A stretch of 64,000 nt of DNA from JAEXNA01 sp041676625 (lineage in GTDB: Bacteria; Vulcanimicrobiota; Xenobia; Xenobiales; JADMJV01): NCBI GenBank assembly GCA_041676625.1, contig JBAYRN010000003.1, forward strand, positions 38,671 to 102,670, given 5' to 3'. Below, one piece after another: positions 41,571 to 49,782 of the stretch (position 1 is its first letter; each line of letters opens with the position of its first letter). The notes beneath the pieces are model-generated. The model was given only the letters and a program-made list of their open reading frames with translations. It was not told where the DNA came from and searched no databases. The position numbers and the translations under genes are program-made.

Positions 41571-42676
41571 GTAAGGACGCCAAGATAGGTTTGTGGACAG
41601 TCTTTGTGCTGGTTGGCTTCGTGTTGTTCAGCACCGTACGAGAGTCCGGTCTCATCGACTTCAATGACGAGATCGGCCTGCTCTTTACCCAGGTCCACGG
41701 TCTGCGAGCGGGCGACCCGGTCACCATCGGTGGGGTGCCTTCCGGGCGGGTGGTCGAGATCGATTTCGCCCCCCCTGAAGTCCAGGAGTCGCTGGCTCCG
41801 ATCACTGGCGGGACGACCCTGGTGCGCGCTCTGGTCAGTCTGGACCGACTCATTCCTCAGGAATCGACTTACTCCGTCAGGGTAGACCTGAACGGACGTC
41901 GCTGGCTCGATATCACGCTGAGCCCTTCTTCGGAGATGATCGGCCCCAACGAGCATTTTTTCGCCGAGGTGGAGGTGGGTCAGGAAGATCAGCTACAGCG
42001 GACCATCCGTACTTTTAACACCCTGAGTGATCAAACCGAAGAGCTGAGGGCTGAGCTCACGGCTCCCGATTTTCTTCTTCGCACCAAAGACACCGCTTCA
42101 AATCTTCGCTTCTATAGCCGAGAGTTGGTGGCCGCCAGTGAAAAAGCGCCGGCTCAGCTGATGGAGTTCGAAGATCAGATGGACAAGCAAGAGTTCGCCC
42201 TGCACCAGCAGATCCAGGCTTTCGACGACAAGACCAGAGAAGTCTCCCGAAGAATGGTGGAGATGGCGCCCCAGCTTTCGGAGAACCTCAAAGGCTGGAC
42301 CTTGCGCATGGAGCGTCAGAGCGATCGTCTGGGGGCTACCCTGGAGAACGCTGTGGCCAGAAGTGAAGAGTATGAGAAAATTCTGGATGACGCCCTGGCC
42401 GACCGCCTCTCTCCGGAAGGGGTTGAGAAGCTTGTCAATCAGACCAAGAAGTGGGCTCGTCAACTCGAGGAATATCGCTATATGGCCGAAGACCTCCACT
42501 CTCTAACCTCCGACCCCACCATCCGGGCCGATCTCAAGAAAGCGATCAGCGACTTCCGGATAAAGTCCGAAGAGCTCAATGAGCGGCTGCTTAAGCTTGA
42601 AGACATGTTAAAGTCGAATCCCCTCACCGGGCCCCTGGTGGAGAGTGACGAAGAGGATGCGGATCAGCCAGAATAA
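41567..42676 (+). CDS. MCE/MlaD-family lipid transport substrate-binding protein
   Basis: This 369-residue protein begins with a single transmembrane anchor (IGLWTVFVLVGFVLFSTV), followed by an MCE domain (LFTQVHGLRAGDPVTIGGVPSGRVVEI near residues 40-65). The remaining half is highly charged and probably coiled coil (about 150-350). MlaD-type proteins form rings that bind phospholipids between the membranes of diderm cells. Here it follows tlyA with an ATGA overlap and no permease or ATPase is adjacent, so its partners must lie elsewhere. It overlaps the convergent HD-GYP gene by 13 bases. Confidence 0.85.
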   Translation: MSKDAKIGLWTVFVLVGFVLFSTVRESGLIDFNDEIGLLFTQVHGLRAGDPVTIGGVPSGRVVEIDFAPPEVQESLAPITGGTTLVRALVSLDRLIPQESTYSVRVDLNGRRWLDITLSPSSEMIGPNEHFFAEVEVGQEDQLQRTIRTFNTLSDQTEELRAELTAPDFLLRTKDTASNLRFYSRELVAASEKAPAQLMEFEDQMDKQEFALHQQIQAFDDKTREVSRRMVEMAPQLSENLKGWTLRMERQSDRLGATLENAVARSEEYEKILDDALADRLSPEGVEKLVNQTKKWARQLEEYRYMAEDLHSLTSDPTIRADLKKAISDFRIKSEELNERLLKLEDMLKSNPLTGPLVESDEEDADQPE

Positions 42677-43872
42677 AACGGCAGGAGGTCCTGAACCCGG
42701 TAGAGGCAGTCGATCATTTCTTCGGAAAAGTGCGAACCGGCTTGCTCGTTGAGATGCTCCAGAGCCTGGGAGTGGGAAATCGCCGGGTCGTAGGGGCGGT
42801 GAGTGACCAGATGATCGTAGTAGTCGGCCAGTCCTACCAGCTGGGCCAAAAGCGGAATATTGTTTTCTGCTAGTCCGTGGGGAAAACCACTACCGTCCCA
42901 CTTTTCGTGATGGCTCAAGATGATTGGGTGAATGGTGATACCGTCGGGTACCACAAACTTGGGGATGGCCTGGGCCCCATCCTCCGGGTGACCGATCAGC
43001 ATGTCGACCTCCTCGTCACTGAGCAGATCATCGGCTTTATCAAAGATGTCGTCGGGTAGGCTGACCTTTCCCAGATCGTGGAGCAGACCACCGATGCGCA
43101 CCGATTTGATCTCATTCTCGCTAAGCTCCAGGTCACGGGCAAAACAGCGAGCGATATCAGCCACTCGCAGCGAGTGCTGGTAAAGGGCGTCGCTATAGCC
43201 TTGTAGCATCCGCAACACCAGTTGATAAAAATCTTTCTCTTTTTGAGTGAGGCTGGAATCTTCCATCTCGGCGCCAAACTCCACCAGGACCTGGCCGCTC
43301 TCTTTCTGGTCCCGCCCCACTGCCCGGGCCAGGGGAGTGAGTCCGAAGAAATCACCGGTGTTGGGGGAGGCACCGTTTAAGAGTAGAAATTTGACCACCT
43401 CTAGATCATCGTTCTCCACCGCGATGTGCAACGGAGTACGCCCGTCAATATCAGGTTTCTCAAAGTTTGCTCCGGCTGCGGCAAGGGTCTGAATGATCGG
43501 CTTATTCCCGGTCCTTACCGCCGCGTGAAAGGGGGTAACTCCCAGCCGGTTTTCGGAGTCTGGTCTGGCCCCGTTGGCCAGATGTCGCTGAACCTCCGGG
43601 AGATCTTCAGTGAGTACCGCGTGGTACAGCCTGGTAGAGCCGAACTGGTCAGTGGCAAGCGATGCCATGCGAAGGACGATGATCAGCTCGTCGCGGCTGC
43701 TCTCCAGGAGTTGGGAGAGTTCTGGGGAGAGGAGCCCCGGAGGGCCTGAAGTTTTTAGCCCATTTTCGCGCACGGTTAAACGGATTTTGGACTTCTCCAG
43801 GTCTTCCACCAGGTCCATCAGCCGACCGGCCTGTACGTGCAGATGAAATCGGTGAATCAGTCCGTTGGTCAT
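42664..43872 (-). CDS. TubC-docking-like domain, ankyrin repeats and HD-GYP phosphodiesterase fusion
   Basis: This 402-residue protein has three parts. Residues 15-66 (LMDLVEDLEKSKIRLTVREN, then GLLSPELSQLLESSRDELI) match the pattern of TubC N-terminal docking domains of NRPS/PKS enzymes; this is a pattern-based call. Residues 80-200 hold about four ankyrin repeats (GVTPFHAAVRTGNKPII; GRTPLHIAVENDDLEVVKFLLLNGA; GLTPLARAVG). Residues 225-400 are an HD-GYP domain with the metal ligands intact (YQHSLRVADIA, LLHDLGKVSLP, GHPEDGAQAI, HHEKWDGSGFPHG); GYP is GFP here. It is likely a c-di-GMP phosphodiesterase regulated by protein interactions. The start could instead be the GTG at 43917. Confidence 0.82.
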   Translation of the reverse strand: MTNGLIHRFHLHVQAGRLMDLVEDLEKSKIRLTVRENGLKTSGPPGLLSPELSQLLESSRDELIIVLRMASLATDQFGSTRLYHAVLTEDLPEVQRHLANGARPDSENRLGVTPFHAAVRTGNKPIIQTLAAAGANFEKPDIDGRTPLHIAVENDDLEVVKFLLLNGASPNTGDFFGLTPLARAVGRDQKESGQVLVEFGAEMEDSSLTQKEKDFYQLVLRMLQGYSDALYQHSLRVADIARCFARDLELSENEIKSVRIGGLLHDLGKVSLPDDIFDKADDLLSDEEVDMLIGHPEDGAQAIPKFVVPDGITIHPIILSHHEKWDGSGFPHGLAENNIPLLAQLVGLADYYDHLVTHRPYDPAISHSQALEHLNEQAGSHFSEEMIDCLYRVQDLLPFYSG

Positions 43873-44022
43873 AGATTGGGCTTTTCTGAAGAAGACCGGC
43901 TCGGCCCTCTTGTGCACTCTTCACATAATGGAAATCTTTATGGCTGGAGCCTGGAGTAAACTTTCTGTGTCTTGATTGAAATTTTGCTTTGGATTCTACT
44001 TAGCCAAACGGAAGGCGACTCG

Positions 44023-44934
44023 ATGTCGACGATTCGAGAAACTGCTCACTATACCTATTACCACCGGGGCTCCGACCGGGATGTGACCACCCCGACCCGA
44101 GGGGGAGCGGCCCTGATGGGAGGCTCCACGGACCTGGACGAAGCTTTCCGCTTTCTGGCCGAACAAGGCGGCCACGGCGATTTTCTGGTCTTGCGAGGGA
44201 GTGGCGCGGACGGCTATCAACAGTACGTGGACGAGGTCGCCGAGGTCAACTCCGTGAGTACCCTGGTGCTCAAGGACGCAGAAGCAGCTCAAGATCCCTT
44301 CGTGCTAGAGAAGGTCCGAAACGCTGAGGCGGTCTTTTTCGCCGGGGGTGACCAGTGGAACTACGTGGGTAAGTGGAAGAATTCACCGCTCCTGGTGGAA
44401 TTGAACCGAGCCCTGCTTCGGGGAGTGCCCATGGGCGGCACCTCGGCGGGGCTTGCTATTCTGGGTGAGCGCGTCTTTACCGCCGAAAATGGTACGGTGG
44501 ATAGTGAAGCGGTTCTCCAAGACCCCCATCACCCGGCCGTATCCCTGGATAGCGATTTTCTCAAGGTCCCGGGACTGGAGAACCTTATCACCGACAGCCA
44601 CTTCTCAGAGCGCCAGAGACTGGGCCGTCTGGTCACTTTTATGGCCCGCCTCCAGGACGATCAAGAACTCGACCGGGTTCGAGGTCTGGGGGTGGATGAG
44701 CAGACCGCGGTGTTGCTCTCCGCCGAAGGCCAGGGCGTGGTGGTGGGGGAGGGCAAGGCCCACTTTGTGGAAGCCCTCCAGAAACCCGAACGAGTCGAGT
44801 CGGGGCAGCCTCTGACCCATCGAGCGCTCACTTTGCACTCGTTACAGGCGGGTCAGACCTTTAGCTTCTCCACCTGGACCAGCGAGCAGGTCTCGCCTGA
44901 GGCGATCAGCGTCATTGAAGGTTGTTTGGAGTAG
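44023..44934 (+). CDS. cyanophycinase-like peptidase (family S51)
   Basis: This 303-residue protein has the peptidase S51 fold: GGSTDLDEAF near the N-terminus, AVFFAGGDQWNYVG near residue 110, the nucleophile elbow GTSAGLAILG near 145, and a His-rich TDSHFSERQRLGR near 192. Cyanophycinases cut the beta-Asp-Arg polymer cyanophycin, but related peptidases act on other isoaspartyl peptides. No cyanophycin synthetase is in the window. The ATG at 44023 has an AAGG site; a TTG at 43972 would add 17 mostly hydrophobic residues and could form a short export signal. Confidence 0.85.
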   Translation: MSTIRETAHYTYYHRGSDRDVTTPTRGGAALMGGSTDLDEAFRFLAEQGGHGDFLVLRGSGADGYQQYVDEVAEVNSVSTLVLKDAEAAQDPFVLEKVRNAEAVFFAGGDQWNYVGKWKNSPLLVELNRALLRGVPMGGTSAGLAILGERVFTAENGTVDSEAVLQDPHHPAVSLDSDFLKVPGLENLITDSHFSERQRLGRLVTFMARLQDDQELDRVRGLGVDEQTAVLLSAEGQGVVVGEGKAHFVEALQKPERVESGQPLTHRALTLHSLQAGQTFSFSTWTSEQVSPEAISVIEGCLE

Positions 44935-44985
44935 AGATGTCGGGGCCGTGCTACTGTTGATGTGGTCGTACACAAACGGGCATTA

Positions 44986-45618
44986 TTATGAAAGGTGCTG
45001 GTGCATATATAGCCCTATTAGGCGAGCATGGCCTATCACGAGAAAAGGGATAGCGGGAATGAGCAATACAATCCCGACCACTGTGACGCACAATAGCATC
45101 AAAATTAACCACGCCAGGAAAGGATAGACCACCAGAAAGAGATACTCTCTTACGCATAGCAGGGCTTTGCCCAACACCTCTTTGAGCTTGAACATCGCCA
45201 GCCATCCCGACTCGGCGTACTGCATGCAGAGTGCCGGCCAGAGGAGCAAAGCGGCTAGCATGATGGAGAGATGGATTCCAAAGCAAAGGAAGAACAGAAA
45301 GCCGGGCTCGCTGTCCTTCGATAAAAAAATATTGATTGCGAAGACAGTAAAATTGGGGAGGCCCGGTATCAATTGCAAAAAAGCAAAGCCTGCATAAAGG
45401 GCTATGCCACTAAAAAAAAGTTTATCAAAACGATTAAACCCCGGCACTTCTGTCTCTTGGGGGTCCTGGAAGCTCTGCTTGATCACAGAGACATAGTGGC
45501 CTAATAGAGCTGGGGTCGTAAAAAACAGTAAACAGAAAAGCCACCATTGGCCTACCTTGCTTACCCGAGTCGGATCGGTGGCCGGATACAGCAAAGCGGC
45601 TTTTAAATTTTTTAGCAT
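44986..45618 (-). CDS. DUF4013-like multi-pass membrane protein
   Basis: This 210-residue protein has about five hydrophobic helices (WWLFCLLFFTTPALLGHYV; FSGIALYAGFAFLQL; FLCFGIHLSIMLAALLLWPAL; YLFLVVYPFLAWLILMLLCVTVVGIVLLIPAIPFLV) and a cytoplasmic TDPTRVSK start. It resembles DUF4013-type membrane proteins of unknown role. Base composition here is visibly lower in G+C than in the neighbouring genes, so this gene may have been acquired separately. The ATG at 45618 is preferred over the frame's upstream end at 45657. Confidence 0.7.
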   Translation of the reverse strand: MLKNLKAALLYPATDPTRVSKVGQWWLFCLLFFTTPALLGHYVSVIKQSFQDPQETEVPGFNRFDKLFFSGIALYAGFAFLQLIPGLPNFTVFAINIFLSKDSEPGFLFFLCFGIHLSIMLAALLLWPALCMQYAESGWLAMFKLKEVLGKALLCVREYLFLVVYPFLAWLILMLLCVTVVGIVLLIPAIPFLVIGHARLIGLYMHQHLS

Positions 45619-45714
45619 ATAGGGGAATTCAATGTTGCAAACATTTATCCTACGCACTTTTTGCTTGTGATGAAAAGCAGGTGAGCGGCTACTCGATATG
45701 CAGGAGCACGTATT

Positions 45715-46482
45715 CTAGATTTGGTCAGGGTCCAGGCCGAGTGACCGTAGTTTCTCTTCGAGCCGAAGATTTCGTTCTCGGACCTCGTTGGCCCGGCCTT
45801 GCTCTTCATCGGCCCGGCGTTGCGCTTCATCGGCCCGGCGTTGCGCTTCATCGGCCCGGCGTTGCGCTTTATCGGCCCGGCGTTTTTCTCCATCGGCTCG
45901 TTCGCGGTCTGTCGCCAGTAGCTCGCCTTGGGGAGTGCGAAAGCGCACCCACCCCTTTTCGACCCCCAGGTACAGGTCCAAGGAGCGGACGAAGTACCAG
46001 TCTTCGCGGTCGGCAGTCAGGGGAACGTAGTGGCCGCGCTGCCAGGTAAAACCTTCGATAAAGAGAGTTTCGGGATCGACCAAGAAATAGTCGTCCGTTT
46101 TAAACACATCACGGTAGATACAAAACTTCTCTCCGCGGTCGCGCGTTTCGGTGCTCTCCGAGAGAAACTCGATCACCGTGGTTGGTAGCAAGCCCCCCTC
46201 TTCGTGGGAGACCCACTTGGTTTGGCCGGCCTGAACACCACCGCGTACTACGTAGAAGTCAGGGCCCAGATTGCGGAGCTTGGAAGTGCGAGGGTCCACA
46301 TAATAGACGAAGGAGTTCCCGCCCACGAAGGCGACCACTTTTTCCTGAGCAAGGTAAGCTTTCAGGGGGTTGACCAGGTAATCGCGGGTCTGTTCGACCA
46401 CCCATTCAGAATCCATCGGCTCTCCATCGGTATCCGGCAGTAGATGCCCGGCGGGCAGTTCTATCGGTTGCTCTAAGGACAT
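45715..46482 (-). CDS. Uma2 family (DUF820) protein with heptad-repeat tail
   Basis: This 255-residue protein has a Uma2/DUF820 core (about residues 1-190), a PD-(D/E)XK-like fold common in cyanobacteria and a few other phyla, with VGGNSFVYYVD, GPDFYVV and TTVIEFLSES visible. Uma2 proteins are putative nucleases of unknown target. The tail (about 195-240) is made of near-identical RRADEAQ heptads, which would form a coiled coil, followed by LRLEEKLRSLGLDPDQI. The heptads come from 21-base tandem repeats in the DNA and could vary in number. The ATG has a GGGGAAAG site upstream. Confidence 0.88.
   Translation of the reverse strand: MSLEQPIELPAGHLLPDTDGEPMDSEWVVEQTRDYLVNPLKAYLAQEKVVAFVGGNSFVYYVDPRTSKLRNLGPDFYVVRGGVQAGQTKWVSHEEGGLLPTTVIEFLSESTETRDRGEKFCIYRDVFKTDDYFLVDPETLFIEGFTWQRGHYVPLTADREDWYFVRSLDLYLGVEKGWVRFRTPQGELLATDRERADGEKRRADKAQRRADEAQRRADEAQRRADEEQGRANEVRERNLRLEEKLRSLGLDPDQI
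45785..45889. repeat. 21-bp tandem repeats (about five units)
   Basis: A 21-base unit (core TCATCGGCCCGGCGTTGCGC) is repeated about five times: an imperfect first copy at 45785-45805, three nearly identical copies to 45868, and a diverged fifth. The repeat is in frame in the Uma2 gene on the minus strand and encodes RRADEAQ heptads. Unit counts could differ between strains. Confidence 0.85.
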
Positions 46483-46567
46483 AGATTAAACTTTCCCCTA
46501 TCTGATGGCTTGTCCTGTTTAGGGGGTCAGTGTACACCGCACCGCCTTTGCGCTATATTGAGCCCGG

Positions 46568-48259
46568 ATGCAGTGGAAAATCACAGAAAATGCACGCCGC
46601 AAGGTGTCAAACGAGATCGCCCTGGTAGAACCGGCAGGCGGTGGGGATCTTCATGTAGCGTTGGGCTATCCCAACACCTATCGAGTGGGAATGTCTCATT
46701 TAGGCCTACAGCTGATCTACGGTTTTTTGAACCAGATCCCCGGGGTGGTGTGCGAGCGGTTCTTTCTGCCTGACGAGGAAGAGATGGCCTGGTATCAGGC
46801 CACCGGGACACCGCTCCTTACTCTGGAAAGTCAGCGTCCGGTGGCCGATAACGACCTCATCGCCTTTACCTGCAACTACGAGCCCGATTACGTCAATGTC
46901 CTGAAGATGCTCGAAATGGCGGGACTTCCCCTGTGGCAACACGAGCGAACGGACAACCAGCCACTGGTCCTATTCGGCGGTGCGGTCACCCTGCTGAACC
47001 CGGAGCCGGTCGCCGATTTCGTGGACTTCATCTGCGTGGGAGAGGGGGAGCAGATGATGGAGCCCATGGTGGAGTGCCTGCGCGCCACCCGAGGGCAGCC
47101 CAGGGTGGACCGCTTGAGAGCGCTGGCCGAGTCTGCGGGGTTTTACGTCCCCAGCTTCTACACGCCTTGTTATCAGAACGGACGCTATGAGGGGCTGACC
47201 CCGGCCCCGGGTCTGCCGGAAAAGGTCGAGAAGAACTACATCGACCGCGATCTCTTTGCCAGTCAGGATACCCACTCGGTGGTGCTGACCGACGACACCG
47301 AGTTCGGTAAGTCGTTCTTGATCGAAGTTTCCCGGGGCTGCCCCTACATTTGTCGATTCTGTACCGTGGGGTTTTCCTATCCCAAGGTGCGCTGGCGTTC
47401 TTTGGAGCAGCTCTGGAGGTCCATCGAAAAGGTCAAGGCTCATCATCCGAAGGTGGGTCTCATCTCTTCCACGGTGGGCAACCATCCGGAGATCAAGGAG
47501 CTCTGTCGAAAGTTGATCGAGGCCGACATGGCGGTGGGATTTAGTTCGCTCCGGGCCGACCAGTTGCCGGATGAAATGATCGAGGCCATGGTCAAGAGCG
47601 GGGCGCGTTCCATGACCTTGGCGCCAGAGACCGGTTCCGAATCGTTGCGGCGCTCGGTCAATAAGAAATTTAGCGACGCCACCTATCTCGATGCCGCTGA
47701 ACGGGCCTTTGACGGCGGCATCACGAACCTGAAAATGTACAGCATGGTGGGTTTACCCAATGAGACCGAGGAGGATATCGAAGCTCTGGTCTCTCTGGTC
47801 CAAACCACTCGCGAACTGCAGCGTCGGCGTGGCAAGGCCGGCGGGCGGATCACCCTGGGCATGGGACTCTTCGTGCCCAAGCCTCTGACCCCGTATCAGT
47901 GGACCCCTCAACTGGGGGTCAAAGAAGCCAAGCGACGCATGCTAATAGTGAAGAAAGCTCTGGGTGGAGTCGGTGGCGTCCGGGTGACCTCCGAAAGCCC
48001 CCGGGTGGCGACCCTGGAGGGGCTGCTGGCCCGAGCCGATCGTCGCATGAGCAAGGTTCTGGTCGACGTTCGTTGGGATCCCAGTTACGGGACCTACAAA
48101 AAGGCCCTGGCCCGCCATGGGTTGAGCTTCGAACAGGAGAACTACCGAACCCGAGACCCCGATGAAGCTCTGCCCTGGGGGCACATTCAGGCCTCCTGGC
48201 CCAAGGACCGGCTGCTAAAAGATGCCCTTCGGGCCAAGCGGGAAAAGGCTAGAACGTAG
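46568..48259 (+). CDS. radical SAM protein (B12-binding domain-like N-terminus)
   Basis: This 563-residue protein has the radical SAM cluster motif CPYICRFC near residue 262 (SRGCPYICRFCTVGFSYP), preceded by an N-terminal Rossmann-like region (ALGYPNTYRVGMSHLGLQLIYGFLNQ), which resembles the B12-binding-type domain found in TIGR03960-like radical SAM proteins. It also has GVGEGEQMMEPMVE, typical of that group. The reaction is unknown; such proteins may be methyltransferases or tRNA/protein modifiers. It forms a single-gene unit ending at a bidirectional hairpin. Confidence 0.88.
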   Translation: MQWKITENARRKVSNEIALVEPAGGGDLHVALGYPNTYRVGMSHLGLQLIYGFLNQIPGVVCERFFLPDEEEMAWYQATGTPLLTLESQRPVADNDLIAFTCNYEPDYVNVLKMLEMAGLPLWQHERTDNQPLVLFGGAVTLLNPEPVADFVDFICVGEGEQMMEPMVECLRATRGQPRVDRLRALAESAGFYVPSFYTPCYQNGRYEGLTPAPGLPEKVEKNYIDRDLFASQDTHSVVLTDDTEFGKSFLIEVSRGCPYICRFCTVGFSYPKVRWRSLEQLWRSIEKVKAHHPKVGLISSTVGNHPEIKELCRKLIEADMAVGFSSLRADQLPDEMIEAMVKSGARSMTLAPETGSESLRRSVNKKFSDATYLDAAERAFDGGITNLKMYSMVGLPNETEEDIEALVSLVQTTRELQRRRGKAGGRITLGMGLFVPKPLTPYQWTPQLGVKEAKRRMLIVKKALGGVGGVRVTSESPRVATLEGLLARADRRMSKVLVDVRWDPSYGTYKKALARHGLSFEQENYRTRDPDEALPWGHIQASWPKDRLLKDALRAKREKART

Positions 48260-48270
48260 AAGGCTGACCT

Positions 48271-48306
48271 AAAACCCCACCCCCGGCTGCCCGGAGATGG
48301 GGTTTT
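48271..48306. terminator. bidirectional hairpin terminator
   Basis: AAAACCCCA at 48271-48279 pairs with TGGGGTTTT at 48298-48306, with an inner CCGG-CCGG stem. It lies between the converging ends of the radical SAM gene and mdh and has T-rich tails for both strands. Confidence 0.8.
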
Positions 48307-48308
48307 GA

Positions 48309-49292
48309 TTAGCCGCTGATCAGATCTTCCACCGCTGCACGCTCTTCACGCAGCTCTTTCTCGGTGGCTTTCATCCTCTCCCGGCTGAAGTCGTTGATGG
48401 GAAGGTCGGGCACGATGCTGTAAATGCCGTTCTGGCAGGTACACGGAAAGCTGTAGACCACGCCCTCTTCGACCCCGTACGAGCCGTCGGAAGGAACCCC
48501 CATGGAGACCCAATCCTTCTCCCCGGTCCCGAAAACCCAGGTGTGCATGTGGTCGATGGCGGCCGAGGCGGCCGAGGCCGCGGAGGAGGCTCCCCGGGCG
48601 TCGATGATGGCGGCCCCGCGCTTTTGCACGGTGGGGATGAAGGTATCGGCGTACCAGCCTTTGTCCACCAGATCCATGGCATCCTTATCTTCCACCTTGC
48701 AGTGGTGAAGGTCCGGGTACTGGGTCGAGCTGTGGTTGCCCCAGATGGTCATGCGCTTGATGGAGGTCGAGTGGACACCGGTCTTTTCACTGAGTTGAGA
48801 AAGGGCACGGTTGTGGTCCAGCCGGGTCATGGCCGTGAACTGCTTGCGATCCAGGCGCTTGGCTTGGCTGGCCGCGATCAGGGCGTTGGTGTTGGCGGGG
48901 TTGCCCACCACCAGAACCCTTACATCGGAAGAGGCCCTTTGATCGATGGCCTTGCCCTGGGGGGCGAAAATTTTTCCGTTGGCGCCGATCAGGTCGTTGC
49001 GCTCCATGCCAGGTCCCCTGGGTCTGGCCCCTACCAGCATGGCGAAGTTGGTTCCGTCGAACCCTTCCTCCAGATTGTCGGTGGCTACGATTCCACGCAG
49101 CAGGGGGAAGGCGCAGTCGTTGAGTTCCATGACCACTCCGTTGAGGGCCTGCAGGGCCGGCGTGATCTCGATCAGTTGCAAAATGACTGGCTGATCCGGG
49201 CCCAACATATCTCCGGCTGCCACCCGAAATGCCATGGCGTAGCCGATGTTGCCGGCAGCTCCGGTAATGGCTACTTTGACAGGCTTCTTCAT
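48309..49292 (-). CDS. mdh: malate dehydrogenase
   Basis: This 327-residue NAD-dependent enzyme interconverts malate and oxaloacetate in the TCA cycle. It starts MKKPVKVAITGAAGNIGYAM (NAD-binding), has VGARPRGPGMERNDL near residue 88, VGNPANTNAL near 128, and the active-site TIWGNHSSTQYPD near 185; the His/Asp pair lies there and at LDHNRAL. The sequence is of the cytosolic-type (MDH1-like) group. The ATG is preceded by AGGAG with good spacing. It is followed upstream by the zinc-ribbon gene in the same direction. Confidence 0.97.
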   Translation of the reverse strand: MKKPVKVAITGAAGNIGYAMAFRVAAGDMLGPDQPVILQLIEITPALQALNGVVMELNDCAFPLLRGIVATDNLEEGFDGTNFAMLVGARPRGPGMERNDLIGANGKIFAPQGKAIDQRASSDVRVLVVGNPANTNALIAASQAKRLDRKQFTAMTRLDHNRALSQLSEKTGVHSTSIKRMTIWGNHSSTQYPDLHHCKVEDKDAMDLVDKGWYADTFIPTVQKRGAAIIDARGASSAASAASAAIDHMHTWVFGTGEKDWVSMGVPSDGSYGVEEGVVYSFPCTCQNGIYSIVPDLPINDFSRERMKATEKELREERAAVEDLISG

Positions 49293-49307
49293 CTCTTTTC
49301 TCTCCTT

Positions 49308-49652
49308 TTATTCGTCGTACTGGCCGGCAAGATTGTAGAAAAACCTCATCAGACCGTTCTTGCTACCTTTGGCGCGCTTCATCAGGACTTCCAACTCACC
49401 CGCGTCTAACCAAACTCCACCACACTTGGGGCATCTATCGATCTCGACGTTGTCCACCTGCACGACGTCCATGACCGTGTTTCCACAGGCTGAATTCAAA
49501 CAATGGCGTTGCTCGTCGCTTCTCGTTTCCCGTTCCTTCTTAAGCCGTTGGAGAGTGATCTTCTCCTGTTCGGCAAAGTAGGCGTCCTCGTCGGTGAACG
49601 GCACGTTGCGAAACGCGTCTTGGGGAAGTGGGTCTTTGGCACTATCGCTCAA
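49308..49652 (-). CDS. TFIIB-type zinc ribbon protein
   Basis: This 114-residue protein carries a zf-TFIIB-like zinc ribbon: C-x4-C (HCLNSACGN, about residue 51) and C-x2-C (CPKCGGVWLDAGELE, about 74-77). Family members of this kind are widespread in bacteria and of unknown role. The TTG at 49652 follows AGGAG with eight-base spacing and is preferred to the longer frame up to 49709. The gene lies just upstream of mdh, in the same direction with a 15-base gap, and may be cotranscribed. Confidence 0.72.
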   Translation of the reverse strand: MSDSAKDPLPQDAFRNVPFTDEDAYFAEQEKITLQRLKKERETRSDEQRHCLNSACGNTVMDVVQVDNVEIDRCPKCGGVWLDAGELEVLMKRAKGSKNGLMRFFYNLAGQYDE

Positions 49653-49782
49653 CTCTTTACTCCTAGGATGGCGATCTCTCGCCGATTTGATCTCTACCTT
49701 GAAAGGCAAGCGGGCCTTTCCGTGGGCTGGTTATCGGATCCTTCATGAAGGGAACTCAGAGCGTCGTGGCGCAGGCCGGTAG

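Noticed and set aside
45785..45889. Short spaced repeats resembling a CRISPR array
   Set aside because: The units are directly adjacent, have no spacers and keep the Uma2 frame, so they are coding tandem repeats.
45645..45893. Minus-strand frame with NAGPMKR repeats
   Set aside because: It is an alternative reading of the same 21-base repeats, in a different frame from Uma2.
48543..49409. Plus-strand frame opposite mdh
   Set aside because: Overlaps malate dehydrogenase in reverse and has no ribosome-binding site or family signature.
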